Source: an uncultured Paracoccus sp. (GTDB lineage: Bacteria; Pseudomonadota; Alphaproteobacteria; Rhodobacterales; Rhodobacteraceae). Taken from it: a stretch of 64,000 bases of DNA. The translations under genes were made by a program, and so were the position numbers. The notes under the pieces are model-generated. The model was not told where the DNA came from, searched no databases, and saw only the letters and a list, made by a program, of their open reading frames with translations. Positions within the stretch are counted from its first letter, which is position 1; every line of letters begins with the position of its first letter. This document shows, one piece after another, positions 41,704 through 50,148 of the stretch. Location of the stretch: contig CAKTBJ010000010.1 of the NCBI GenBank assembly GCA_934533075.1, positions 11,099 through 75,098 on the forward strand. The letters are read 5' to 3'.

Positions 41704-42290
41704 GCCGCGCCCGCGTCGATGGTGGCGATCATCCGCGCCACGGCGGCATGGGCGAGGTCCAGCGGATGCTGGGCGGTGATCAGGTCCAGCCGGTCGATCG
41801 CCGCCAGCGCCACGATGCCGTGGACCGACAGCAGCAGCTGTTCCGCCAGGATACGGGGGTCCGTGCGTGGCTCCAGCGCCGCCAGCGGCACGGTGATGCG
41901 CCCGATCAGCGCGTCGATCTGCGCCAGATACCAGTCCGGGAAGGCTTCGGTCAGGCGCGGCCCCTCGAACAGCGCCCGCCAGACCACCCGGCGCTCCAGC
42001 ATGAAGCGGACATAGACATCCGCCAGCGCCGCCAGCCGGGCGCGCGGATCGGTTTCCGTCACCGCATCAACCCGTTGCGCCAGCGCCACCAGCGTCTCGC
42101 GGTTCACCTGCTGCAAGACGGCGGCCATGCTGTCGAAGACGTTGTAGATGGTGCCGGGCGTCGTCCCCACCGCCCTGGCCAGAGCGCGCGCGGTCAGGGC
42201 GGCCGGGCCGCCCTCTTCCAGCAGCACCTTGGCGGCCGCGATCACGCGGCTGCGCAGGGCATCGTAATCGTAATGTCTGGGTCGGGCCAT
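41700..42290 (-). CDS. TetR/AcrR family transcriptional regulator
   Basis: A 196-residue regulator. The N-terminal HTH is clear (AAKVLLEEGGPAALTARALA, then GTTPGTIYNVFDSM). The C-terminal ligand domain resembles the TetR_C_33/WHG type (ERRVVWRALFEGPRLTEAF). AGGA precedes the ATG. It is divergent from the KASIII operon, and two copies of TGAACnnnGTTCA lie in the 90-bp gap, one of them 8 bp from its own start, so autorepression plus control of the divergent operon is very likely. Its ligand may be a fatty-acyl compound given the target genes, which is inference. Confidence 0.85.
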   Translation of the reverse strand: MARPRHYDYDALRSRVIAAAKVLLEEGGPAALTARALARAVGTTPGTIYNVFDSMAAVLQQVNRETLVALAQRVDAVTETDPRARLAALADVYVRFMLERRVVWRALFEGPRLTEAFPDWYLAQIDALIGRITVPLAALEPRTDPRILAEQLLLSVHGIVALAAIDRLDLITAQHPLDLAHAAVARMIATIDAGAA

Positions 42291-42298
42291 GTTGTTCC

Positions 42299-42311
42299 TG
42301 AACGTCGTTCA
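42299..42311. promoter_or_regulatory. TetR-like operator 1
   Basis: Perfect inverted repeat TGAAC-GTC-GTTCA, 8 bp upstream of the TetR start codon and overlapping its ribosome-site region. Same half-sites as operator 2. Confidence 0.6.
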
Positions 42312-42352
42312 AAAATACTCTTGACAGTGTGGGGTCGCCTTGTCAAGGTTCG

Positions 42353-42365
42353 TGAACAGTGTTCA
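42353..42365. promoter_or_regulatory. TetR-like operator 2
   Basis: Perfect inverted repeat TGAAC-AGT-GTTCA, 15 bp upstream of the KASIII start. Between the two operators, TTGACA (42321-42326) and TGTCAA (42341-42346) offer -35-like hexamers for both directions; their -10 partners are weak. Confidence 0.6.
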
Positions 42366-42380
42366 ATAACGAGGCATGCC

Positions 42381-43367
42381 ATGCCCGAGATCACCATGAC
42401 CATCGCCGGAACCGGCAGCTACCTGCCGCACCGGGTGCTGACCTCCGAGGCCGTGGACACCCGTATGGGCTGGGCCACGGGCACCTGCCGGGCGCGCTAC
42501 GGGATCGCGGCGCGGCACGTGGCCGATGCGGAGGAAACCAGCTCGTTCATGGGTGCCGAGGCCGCGCGCCGCGCGCTGGACATGGCGGGCTGGGCGGCCG
42601 GCGACCTCGACCTCATCCTCGGCGCCTGCGGGGTGATGGAGCAGCCGATCCCCTCGACCGCCGTGCTGGTGCAGGACCGGCTGGGGCTGGGGGCCAGCGG
42701 CATCCCGGCCTATGACGTGAACGCCACCTGCCTGTCCTTCCTTCAGGCGCTGGACCTCGCCGCGCTGCATGTCCAGGCCGGGCGGGCGCGGCGGGTGCTG
42801 GTGTTTTCCGCCGACATCGCCTCGGTCGGGCTGGACTGGTCGCGGCCCGAGGCGGCGGCGATCTTCGGCGATGGCGCCGCGGCGGTGGTCGTGCAGGCCG
42901 GGGGCGAGGGCGCGGTGCTGGCCCATGATTTCCGCACCTATGCCGAGGGGCGCGAGGTCTGCGTGCTGGCCGCCGGCGGCACCCGCGTCAATCCGGCGAC
43001 CGGGATCGGGCCGGGCGAGGACCGTTTCCGCATGGACGGGGCGCGGGCCTTCAGGCTGGCCTCGCAGCACCTGCCCCGCTTCGTGCTGCGCTTGCTGCGG
43101 CAGGCGGGGCTGGGTCCGCAGGCGCTGGATTGCGTCATCCCGCATCAGGCCAGCGCGCAGGCATTGGAGCACGCCATCCGCGCCCTGCGCCTGCCGGCCG
43201 CGCGGGTCATCGACATCTTCGCCCGCACCGGCAACCAGATCGCGGCCTCGATCCCCACGGCGCTGGACCGGGCGGTGCGCGGCGGGCACCTGCGCCGGGG
43301 GCAGAGCGCGCTGCTGATCGGCACCTCGGCGGGGATCTCGCTGGGCGGCATGGCGGTGCGCTTCTGA
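42381..43367 (+). CDS. Beta-ketoacyl-ACP synthase III-like condensing enzyme
   Basis: A 328-residue thiolase-fold enzyme of the FabH/OleA group. The catalytic triad is complete: Cys117 in DVNATCLSF, His255 in CVIPHQAS and Asn285 in GNQIAAS. The C-terminal glycine-rich GTSAGISLGGMAVRF is also typical. It should catalyse a decarboxylative or head-to-head Claisen condensation of acyl thioesters. The start ATG 42381 has GAGG upstream and lies just after the second TetR operator; the frame also extends far upstream but only as non-protein sequence antisense to the regulator. It overlaps the next gene by one base (TGATG). Because reductase and adenylate-forming genes follow, it is more likely a specialised synthase than housekeeping FabH. 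Confidence 0.8.
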   Translation: MPEITMTIAGTGSYLPHRVLTSEAVDTRMGWATGTCRARYGIAARHVADAEETSSFMGAEAARRALDMAGWAAGDLDLILGACGVMEQPIPSTAVLVQDRLGLGASGIPAYDVNATCLSFLQALDLAALHVQAGRARRVLVFSADIASVGLDWSRPEAAAIFGDGAAAVVVQAGGEGAVLAHDFRTYAEGREVCVLAAGGTRVNPATGIGPGEDRFRMDGARAFRLASQHLPRFVLRLLRQAGLGPQALDCVIPHQASAQALEHAIRALRLPAARVIDIFARTGNQIAASIPTALDRAVRGGHLRRGQSALLIGTSAGISLGGMAVRF

Positions 43368-44299
43368 TGCGCGCGCTGGTGACGGGGGCGAGCGGCTGCC
43401 TGGGCCGGGCGCTGGTCGAGGTGCTGGAGGGGCAGGGCCGGCGCCTGCGCACCACCGCGCGCCAGCCCGTGGCCCTGCCGGATTTTCACGCCGCCGATCT
43501 GGTCGAGGCCGACCTGCGGCCGCTGGTGGAGGGGGTGGATACGGTGTTCCATTGCGCCGCGCTCAGCAGCGCCTGGGGCACGCGGGCGGCGTTTCAGGCC
43601 GCGAATGTGCAGGCCACCGCGCGGCTGCTGGCGGCGGCCGAGGCCGCGGGGGTGGCGCGCTTCGTGTTCGCCTCCTCGCCGAGCATCTATGCGGACGGCA
43701 CCGACCGGCTGGACCTAGCCGAGGATGCGCCCCTGCCCGCCCGGCCGCTGTCGCTTTACGCCGCCAGCAAGCGCGCGGCCGAGGCGCTGGTGCTGGGCCA
43801 TCGCGGCGCCATGACCTGCACGGCGATCCGGCCGCGTGCGATCTATGGCCGCCACGACCGCGCCTTGCTGCCCCGGCTGATCGAGGCGATGCGCCGGGGC
43901 CGCGTGCCGATGATCCGGGGCGGGCGGGCGCTGATCGACCTCACCCATCGCCATGATGCGGCGCGGGCGATGGTGCTGGCGGCGTCGGGGCCGCGCGGCG
44001 GGGTGTGGAACGTCACCTCGGGCGAGGCCTTTGCCTTCCGCGAGCTGGCGGCGCTGATCGGGCGGCAGGGCGGGCTGGCGTTTCGCACCGTCAATCTGCC
44101 TTACCGCCCGGCGCGCTGGCTGGCGCATCTGTCCGAGGGGCTGGCCCGGCTGCGCGGCGGGGCCGAGCCGCGGCTGACCTTGCAGGCGGTGGCCTCGCTG
44201 GGGACCAGCCTGACGCTGGACATTGCGGCGGCGCGGCGGGACCTGGGTTATCGTCCGCAGGTCGCGCTGGCCGAGGGGATGGTGGAATGCTTCGCGTGA
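43367..44299 (+). CDS. NAD(P)-dependent epimerase/dehydratase-type reductase (extended SDR)
   Basis: A 310-residue extended short-chain dehydrogenase. Residues 5-12 give the nucleotide loop TGASGCLG; the catalytic pair is YAASK (LSLYAASKRAAEAL), and FVFASSPSIYADG supplies the preceding Ser. It resembles 3-beta-HSD/OleD-type reductases that reduce beta-keto acids or related substrates. It starts on the stop of the KASIII gene (TGATG) and overlaps the following MBL-fold gene by 13 bp, so it is embedded in one tightly coupled operon. Reduction of the KASIII product is the natural inference. Confidence 0.75.
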   Translation: MRALVTGASGCLGRALVEVLEGQGRRLRTTARQPVALPDFHAADLVEADLRPLVEGVDTVFHCAALSSAWGTRAAFQAANVQATARLLAAAEAAGVARFVFASSPSIYADGTDRLDLAEDAPLPARPLSLYAASKRAAEALVLGHRGAMTCTAIRPRAIYGRHDRALLPRLIEAMRRGRVPMIRGGRALIDLTHRHDAARAMVLAASGPRGGVWNVTSGEAFAFRELAALIGRQGGLAFRTVNLPYRPARWLAHLSEGLARLRGGAEPRLTLQAVASLGTSLTLDIAAARRDLGYRPQVALAEGMVECFA

Positions 44300-45060
44300 C
44301 GGTGATGCGCGTCGGCAGTTGCCTCGCCCCGGCCTGGGCCGCCGGGCAGCCGGGGCTGGTGGCGTGCTTTCCGGCGCTGGCCATGCTGGTCAAGGCCGGC
44401 GGCCGGGCCGTGCTGGTCGATGGCGGCTATGGCCCGGCCTTCCTTACCGCGACGCGGCACTTCCCTGCCCGGCTCTACCGTTGGGCGACGCCGGTGCGGC
44501 TGGCGCAGGGCGAGCACCTGCTGCGCCAGTTGCCGCGCCTGCCGGATGTCGCCTTCGCCACGCATTTCCATGCCGACCACGTCGCCGGGCTGCTGGACCT
44601 GCCGCGCGACATTCCCCTGCTGGCCTCGCAGGCGGCGATCGACGGGCTTGCGCTGGGCGACATGGCCAGCCTGCGCGCGGCCTGCCCGGCGGGCCTGCGC
44701 GATGCCCTGCGCGCGCGCAACCCTCGTCCGGTGGAGGCCGCGTCCCGCATCGAAACCGGCCTGCCCGAGTTTCCGCTGGGCCACGACCTGCTGGGCGACG
44801 GGCGGCTGATCGCCATCGCGCTGCCCGGCCACGGCATCGGCCAGACCGGCCTGTGGCTGCCCGAGGCCGCGCGGTTCCTGATCGCCGATGCCGCCTATTC
44901 CCGCGCCGCCTTGCGCAGCGGCCGGATGCCGCCCCGCTCCGTTCTGGCGCGGCTGGGCGATGCCGATGCCTACGGGCGCACCTTCGCCGCCCTGCGCGCC
45001 CTGATGGCGCGGCGGCCGGAGATCCGTTTCGACCCCTCGCATTGCCCGGAGGTGGCATGA
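44287..45060 (+). CDS. Metallo-beta-lactamase-fold hydrolase
   Basis: A 257-residue MBL-fold protein. The metal-binding motif is HFHADH (His93, His95, Asp97, His98), followed by LPGHGIGQTG for the third ligand His, FLIADAAYS for the bridging Asp and DPSHCPE near the C-terminus for the last His, so the active site looks complete. The fold includes lactonases and thioesterases. ATG 44287 is chosen for overlap with the SDR gene; an alternative ATG lies at 44305. It sits where an alpha/beta hydrolase (OleB) would be in an ole operon, so hydrolysis of a lactone or thioester product is an attractive guess. Confidence 0.75.
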   Translation: MLRVTVMRVGSCLAPAWAAGQPGLVACFPALAMLVKAGGRAVLVDGGYGPAFLTATRHFPARLYRWATPVRLAQGEHLLRQLPRLPDVAFATHFHADHVAGLLDLPRDIPLLASQAAIDGLALGDMASLRAACPAGLRDALRARNPRPVEAASRIETGLPEFPLGHDLLGDGRLIAIALPGHGIGQTGLWLPEAARFLIADAAYSRAALRSGRMPPRSVLARLGDADAYGRTFAALRALMARRPEIRFDPSHCPEVA

Positions 45061-46334
45061 GCCTGACCGCTTTCCTGCAAGCCCGCTATGGCCGGGGCTT
45101 TCCCTCGCGCGCCGCCATCGAGGCCCACCATGCCCGCGCCTTCCTGCGCTTTCGCCAGAAGGTGATGCCGCGCTCGCCCTTCTACGACGTTTATGCCGAC
45201 ACGCCGCTGGAGGCCCTGCCGCGCATGGACAAGGCGCGGCTGATGGCCGAATTTTCGCGCATCAACACCTGCGGCATCGACCGCGACGCGGCGATGGCGG
45301 TGGCGCTGCGGGCCGAGGCCAGCCGCGACTTTCGCCCGATGATCGGCGCGGTCTCGGTGGGCCTGTCCACGGGCACCTCCGGCCAGCGGGGCCTGTTCCT
45401 CGCGACGCCGGCCGAGCGCCGGCTCTGGGCCGCGACCATGCTGGGGCGCTATTGGCCGGAGCTGTGGCGCCGGCAGCGCGTGGCCTTCTTCATGCGCGCC
45501 GACAACGCGCTGTATCGGGGCCTGTCCAACCCGCTGGTGGAATTCGCCTTCTTCGACCTGCTGGCGGATTTCGACGGCCATCTTCCAAGGCTGGCGGGGC
45601 TGGACCCCACGGTGCTGATCGCCCCGGCGCGGGTGCTGGGGCTGCTGGCCGAGGCGCAGCTGGCCGGTGCGCTGACGCTGGCGCCGCGAAGGGTGATCTC
45701 GGTGGCCGAGGTGCTTTCGCCCGAGGATGCGGCGCTGGCCGCCCGCGCCTTCGGGCGCCGCGTCGATCAGGTCTATCAGGCGACCGAGGGGGTTCTGGCC
45801 ATGACCTGCCGCGCCGGCAACCTGCACCTGAACGAGGGCCTGCTGCGTATCGACCGCGAGGTGATCGACCCGCAGACCGGCGCCTTCTGCCCGGTCATCC
45901 ACGACTTTACCCGTGAAAGCCTGCCGATCCTGAACTATCGCCTGAACGATGTGCTGGTGCCCGATCCGGCACCTTGCCCCTGCGGCTGCGCCAGCCTGCG
46001 CATCGCGCGGATCGAGGGGCGCGAGGACGATATGCTGTGGTGGCTCTCCGCGACCGGTCCCCGGCTGGTGACGGCGGAGGCCATCCGCACCGCCATCGCC
46101 GGCCTGCCGCAGCCGCTGCGCGATTATCGGGTGATCCAGCAGGATGGGGTGCTGCATCTGTGGCTGGAAGGCGCCGCGCCCGGCGCCGCCGGGGCGCTGG
46201 ACGCCGCGCTCGCGGCGCTGGCTTTGCGTCTGGGGTGTCGCTGCCCGCCGCTGGTGTTCCACGCGGGCCTGCCGCCCGAGGCGGATGCCAAGCGCCGCCG
46301 CATCCGGGTGCTGGACCGCCGGGCCGCCGCCTAG
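45057..46334 (+). CDS. F390 synthetase/PaaK-like adenylate-forming enzyme
   Basis: A 425-residue member of the phenylacetate-CoA ligase / coenzyme F390 synthetase group. The phosphate loop is SVGLSTGTSGQRG, the adenine region is QVYQATEGVLAMTC, and NYRLNDVLVPD matches the YRxxD motif. CPCGCASL resembles the small zinc-like knuckle of the PaaK family. A lysine in EADAKRRRIRV near the C-terminus is the expected catalytic one. GGAGG precedes ATG 45057, which overlaps the MBL gene (ATGA). It would activate a carboxylate as adenylate, for ligation or, as in OleC, ring closure. The substrate is probably made by the KASIII and SDR enzymes upstream. Confidence 0.75.
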   Translation: MSLTAFLQARYGRGFPSRAAIEAHHARAFLRFRQKVMPRSPFYDVYADTPLEALPRMDKARLMAEFSRINTCGIDRDAAMAVALRAEASRDFRPMIGAVSVGLSTGTSGQRGLFLATPAERRLWAATMLGRYWPELWRRQRVAFFMRADNALYRGLSNPLVEFAFFDLLADFDGHLPRLAGLDPTVLIAPARVLGLLAEAQLAGALTLAPRRVISVAEVLSPEDAALAARAFGRRVDQVYQATEGVLAMTCRAGNLHLNEGLLRIDREVIDPQTGAFCPVIHDFTRESLPILNYRLNDVLVPDPAPCPCGCASLRIARIEGREDDMLWWLSATGPRLVTAEAIRTAIAGLPQPLRDYRVIQQDGVLHLWLEGAAPGAAGALDAALAALALRLGCRCPPLVFHAGLPPEADAKRRRIRVLDRRAAA

Positions 46335-46660
46335 CCGGGGGCGTCTTGCCTGGGCGGGCGCTGCGGCCGACTTGCGCGGGCCGGGGCGGTGCGGTGCGCG
46401 ATGCCGGTGCCGCCCTGCCCTGTCCGGGGCGCGCTGGGGCGGTCAGGTCCCGCGCGGCATGCGGGGGGAGGCGGGATCGCCGGCCGCGCCGTTTCGCCGC
46501 TGCCGTCTGCCTGCGGCGCATGGCTCTGCCGCGAGGAGGCCCGGCGCGCGGCGGAGGGCCGCCGCCCGCCGCTCACGGGCGCGTGGGCGGGTGAAACCGG
46601 CGGGGCGGTCTGGTGGTTGAGCGGGAAACGGCGCCGTCGCGCCCGCAAGAGGATCAGCCC
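46335..46660 (+). other. Intergenic region, nothing recognised
   Basis: 326 bp of very GC-rich sequence between the adenylate-forming enzyme and the exported repeat protein. I see no convincing gene, terminator or RNA here; only the ribosome site AGAGGA just before 46661 is clear. Confidence 0.4.
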
Positions 46661-48238
46661 ATGCGCCCGCTTTCCCTGCTTCTGGCCGCCCTGGTCGCGG
46701 CGTCGCCCGCTCTGGCCGAGGACCGGGGCGTCGTCGTCGCCAATGCCGATTATGCCCATGCCGAATCCGTCGCCGGCGCGGAAACGGATGCGCTGACCGC
46801 CGCGCTGGAGGCGGCGGGGTTCAGCGTGGTCTCCGGTGCCGACATGGCGGTGGCGGAGGCGCGCGGGGCGGTGGCGGACCTGCTGCGGCCCGACGACGCG
46901 CCCGGCGCGCGGCTGGTGCTGCTGAGCGGGCGCTTCCTGCACGGCGCCGGCGATGCCTGGTTCATGGGCGTGGATGCCGACACGCCCGACCTGCTGGGGG
47001 CGGGGGCGCAAGGCGTGTCGCTGTCCACGCTGATGGGCCTGCTGCGCGGCGCCAGCCCCGGTGCGGTGCTGCTGCTGGGCAGCGACGGCGCGGCGATGGA
47101 GCATGCGGCGGGCCTGTCGGACGGCATCGGCCCGCTGGTGCCGCCGGAGGGGGTGACGGTGATCTCCGGCCCGCCCGACGCGGTGACGGCGGCAGGCGCG
47201 GCGCTGCTGAAGCCCGGCGCCTCGGTGGGCGACGTGCTGGCGGCCGACGACCGGCTGGCGATGGCGTTGGGCGGCGATGCGGCGCTGGTGCTGGTCGCGG
47301 GGGCGCAGGCGCCGAAGCTGCCCGACCGCGACCTCTGGGCACAGGCGGCCGCGGCCGACACGCCGGAGGCCTATCGCGACTATCTGGCGGCCTGGCCCGC
47401 CGGGCTTTACGCCAAGGCGGCGCAGGAGCGGCTGGAGCGTCTGGATACCGCCGGCAGCGATCGCGACCTTTGGGCCGAGGCGGCGGCGGCGAATACGCTG
47501 GCGGCCTATGAGGATTATCTGGCCCGCTATCCGAATGGCGAATTCGCGGCGGCGGCGATGCGGCGCCGCGACGAGTTGCGGCCCATAGCCGCCCCCGCCC
47601 CGGCACCCGCGCCCGTGACCACGCCGGCGCCCGCGCCCGCGCAGCAGGCCGCGCCGGGGCAGGCGGCCGAGACCCGGCTGGGCCTGTCGCGCGCCGACCG
47701 CGTGACCATCCAGCGGCGGCTGAACGCGCTGGGCTATGCGACGGGCGGGGCGGACGGCATCTTCGGCAGCCGCAGCCGGCAGGCCATTCGCGGCTGGCAG
47801 CAGCAGAACGGCTATGCCGTCACCGGCTATCTGACCGGCGACCAGATCGCCCTGATGCGCGACCAGGCCGGGACGCTGACCAGCCAGCGCGCGCGCGACG
47901 ACGAGGCCTATTGGCAGCGCACCGGCGCCCAGGGCGGTGCCGCCAGCCTGCGCGCCTATCTGGACCGCTATCCCGACGGCGCCCATGCCCGCACCGCCCG
48001 CGCCCGCCTGGCCGAGATCGAGGGCGATTCCGCCAGCGACCGCGAGCGCCGCGCCTGGGAACAGGCCCGCCGCGCCGATACGGTGCAGGCCTATACGGCC
48101 TATTTGCAGAACTGGCCGCGCGGGGCGCATGCCGACCAGGCCCGCAGCCGTCTCGACCGGCAATTGCGGCGCGGCGTGATCGACGGCAGCCCGTTGCAGA
48201 TCTCGCCCGAGGCGATCATCCGCGAACTGTTGCGCTGA
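46661..48238 (+). CDS. Exported pseudo-caspase / peptidoglycan-binding repeat protein
   Basis: A 525-residue protein with signal peptide MRPLSLLLAALVAASPALA. Residues about 20-215 look like a caspase-fold domain (VVVANADYAHAES, ETDALTAALEAAGFSV, AWFMGVDADTPDLL), but the usual Gly-His and Cys catalytic positions appear replaced, so it is probably inactive. Four helical repeats of the pattern W-x-A ... T-x-x-AY-x-x-YL-x-x-xP-x-G follow; repeats 2 and 3 are separated by a Pro/Ala linker and a peptidoglycan-binding domain (RVTIQRRLNALGYATGGADG onwards, IFGSRSRQAIRGWQ). AGAGGA lies upstream of ATG. It is likely a periplasmic, cell-wall-associated scaffold. It stands alone; no operon partner is visible. 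Confidence 0.7.
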   Translation: MRPLSLLLAALVAASPALAEDRGVVVANADYAHAESVAGAETDALTAALEAAGFSVVSGADMAVAEARGAVADLLRPDDAPGARLVLLSGRFLHGAGDAWFMGVDADTPDLLGAGAQGVSLSTLMGLLRGASPGAVLLLGSDGAAMEHAAGLSDGIGPLVPPEGVTVISGPPDAVTAAGAALLKPGASVGDVLAADDRLAMALGGDAALVLVAGAQAPKLPDRDLWAQAAAADTPEAYRDYLAAWPAGLYAKAAQERLERLDTAGSDRDLWAEAAAANTLAAYEDYLARYPNGEFAAAAMRRRDELRPIAAPAPAPAPVTTPAPAPAQQAAPGQAAETRLGLSRADRVTIQRRLNALGYATGGADGIFGSRSRQAIRGWQQQNGYAVTGYLTGDQIALMRDQAGTLTSQRARDDEAYWQRTGAQGGAASLRAYLDRYPDGAHARTARARLAEIEGDSASDRERRAWEQARRADTVQAYTAYLQNWPRGAHADQARSRLDRQLRRGVIDGSPLQISPEAIIRELLR

Positions 48239-48343
48239 ACCCGACCGGCGGGACTGCGGCATGAGGACGGCCGGCGGGGTGGCCTTTCCTGTGGCGCCGA
48301 GGCAGGGATGCCCGGCACGGCGCCGTTGGCTTGGTCAGGTCGG

Positions 48344-48366
48344 TTTCGATCCGTGCTGGGAGCGAC
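48344..48366 (-). CRISPR. Degenerate terminal CRISPR repeat (trailer end)
   Basis: A 23-bp copy matching both ends of the array repeat (plus strand GTTTCGATCCGTGCT, then GGAGCGAC) but lacking about 9 central bases. A 35-bp spacer-length gap (48367-48401) separates it from the next repeat copy. Degenerate repeats are typical of the leader-distal end of an array. Confidence 0.7.
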
Positions 48367-48401
48367 GGTTACACCGGCCTGATCGCCCTCGCAGCTCACC
48401 A

Positions 48402-48433
48402 GTTTCTATTCGCGCTCCTGCGCAGGGAGCGAC
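48402..48433 (-). CRISPR. Orphan CRISPR repeat left of the IS66-ars element
   Basis: A full 32-bp repeat with two base changes from the main array repeat (T for C at the ninth and eighteenth positions on the plus strand). It is followed by 15 bp and then the terminal inverted repeat of the mobile element. It shows that the array once continued to here. Confidence 0.85.
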
Positions 48434-48448
48434 GCGATCCGTACAACG

Positions 48449-48464
48449 GTAAGCGGTGCAAAGA
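48449..48464 (+). repeat. Left terminal inverted repeat of the element
   Basis: GTAAGCGGTGCAAAGA, then GCCCC. Pairs with 54151-54166. Confidence 0.75.
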
Positions 48465-48635
48465 GCCCCTAGAATACTGCTCACGCTCGTTGCACGAAGA
48501 CTGTGAGCATCTGAACGAACCAGGAAGAGAGGCGTAGCAGATGACCTGATTCGGTTTATGCCGCCACGATGGATGCCGGCCGCCCGCCAAGGGAAGACCA
48601 TCATCGACGCGACCCACAGATAATGCGAGAAGCCC

Positions 48636-49694
48636 TTAGCGGACGCTCATCCCACTTGGGCGGAACCACCGCTCCCCCAGTCGCAAGGCGACATGGACTA
48701 GCAGGATCAGCGCGGGCACCTCGACCAGCGGGCCGATTACCGCCGCGAAGGCCACGGGGGAGGCCAGGCCGAAGGCCGCCGCAATCGCCAGCTCGAAACT
48801 GTTGCCCGCCGCCGTGAAGGCGATGGCGGTGGTGCGGGGATAGTCGGCCTCGATCAGCCGTCCCATGACAAAGCTGACGAGGAACTGGATGACGAAGTAG
48901 AGCGCCAGCGGCACCGCGATCCGCAGGGCGTCCACCGGCAGGCGCACCACGTCGCCGCCTTTCAGGCTGAACATGGCGACGATGATGAACAGGAGCGCCG
49001 CCAGGGTGATCGGGCCGATCCACGGCAGGAAGGCGGTCTCATACCAGCCCTCGCCCTTGCGGGTGACGAGGATGCGCCGGGTGAGGAACCCGGCCGCGAA
49101 GGGGATGCCGAGATAGATCAACACCGCCTCGGTGATGGTCCAGAAGCCCGCGTCGATCACGCTGCCTTCCAGGCCGAACAGAGGCGGCAGGACCGAGAGG
49201 AAGAACCACGCATAGGTGGAGAAGAACAGGATCTGGAACACCGAGCTGAAGGCGACTAGCGCCGCGACATACTGGCCGTCGCCTCGGGCGAGCTGGTTCC
49301 AGACCAGCACCATGGCGATGCAGCGCGCCAGCCCGATCAGGATCAGGCTGGTCATGTATTCCGGGTGATCGCGCAGGAAGATCACCGCCAGCGCGAACAT
49401 CAGCACCGGGCCGATGATCCAGTTCTGCACCAGAGACAGGATCAGCACCTGCCGGTCGGAGAACACGCGGGGCAGCTCCTCGTAGCGCACCTTTGCCAGC
49501 GGCGGATACATCATCAGGATCAGGCCGATGGCGATGGGAATATTGGTCGTGCCGACCGAGAGCGCATCGAGCGCGCCCGGCAGGCCGGGGAACGCCGTGC
49601 CGAGCAGGATGCCGAGCGCCATCGCGGCGAAGATCCACAGCGTCAACCAGCGGTCGAGGAAAGAGAGCCGCGACGGCGGCGCGATGGCGGTCAT
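48636..49694 (-). CDS. acr3: ACR3-family arsenite efflux transporter
   Basis: A 352-residue integral membrane protein with about ten hydrophobic segments. Family landmarks are [18 protein letters not shown] with the conserved membrane cysteine and [17 protein letters not shown] near the C-terminus. ACR3 carriers expel As(III) from the cytoplasm using the proton motive force, the last step after arsenate reduction. It is the final gene of the leftward ars operon, 14 bp after the broken arsC. Between it and the element's end (48465-48635) I see no gene. Confidence 0.92.
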   Translation of the reverse strand: MTAIAPPSRLSFLDRWLTLWIFAAMALGILLGTAFPGLPGALDALSVGTTNIPIAIGLILMMYPPLAKVRYEELPRVFSDRQVLILSLVQNWIIGPVLMFALAVIFLRDHPEYMTSLILIGLARCIAMVLVWNQLARGDGQYVAALVAFSSVFQILFFSTYAWFFLSVLPPLFGLEGSVIDAGFWTITEAVLIYLGIPFAAGFLTRRILVTRKGEGWYETAFLPWIGPITLAALLFIIVAMFSLKGGDVVRLPVDALRIAVPLALYFVIQFLVSFVMGRLIEADYPRTTAIAFTAAGNSFELAIAAAFGLASPVAFAAVIGPLVEVPALILLVHVALRLGERWFRPSGMSVR

Positions 49695-49708
49695 GGGTCT
49701 GTCTTCGG

Positions 49709-50139
49709 TCAGGATGCGGGGGGTGTCATATGAAGGCCGTCAGCCCCCACCACGGCTTCCCCGTCCTCCTTCGAGAACGCAGCCCGTTGCGGGGGCAGAA
49801 GGTCCAGCACCGCCTCGGACGGGCGGCAGAGCCGCACCCCCTTGGGGCTGACCACGATAGGCCGGTTGATGAGGATCGGGTGCGCCATCATCGCATCCAG
49901 AAGCTGATCCTCGGTCAGCGCCGGATCGCCGAGGCCAAGATCGGCATAGGTGTGCCCTTCTCGCGCAGCAGCGCCCGCACTGTGATCCCCATGCGCGCGA
50001 TCAGTTGCACCAGCAGTTCCCGGCTTGGCGGGCATTTCAGATACTCGATCACATGCGGCTCGACCCCGGCGTTGCGGATCAGGCCGAGGGTGTTTCTGGA
50101 CGTGCCGCAGTCGGGGTTGTGGTAGATCGCAACATCCAT
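49709..50139 (-). pseudogene. arsC: Glutaredoxin-type arsenate reductase, frameshifted
   Basis: The N-terminal half reads MDVAIYHNPDCGTSRNTLGL with the catalytic Cys11 and continues to LLREKGT; the normal C-terminal half (YADLGLGDPALTEDQLLDAM, then HPILINRPIVVSPKG and LCRPSEAVLDLLP) is in another frame. One base is missing near position 49950, in the codons after GGCACACC. Without it, the product would stop at 74 residues and be inactive. Either the gene is broken, which the second arsC could compensate, or this is a sequencing indel; tnpB in the same element shows a similar one-base loss. Confidence 0.8.
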
Positions 50140-50148
50140 GACCCACCC

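Noticed and set aside
41334..42380. N-terminal extension of the KASIII frame
   Set aside because: It runs antisense through the TetR and sulfotransferase genes. The ATG at 42381 has a ribosome site and gives the normal FabH beginning.
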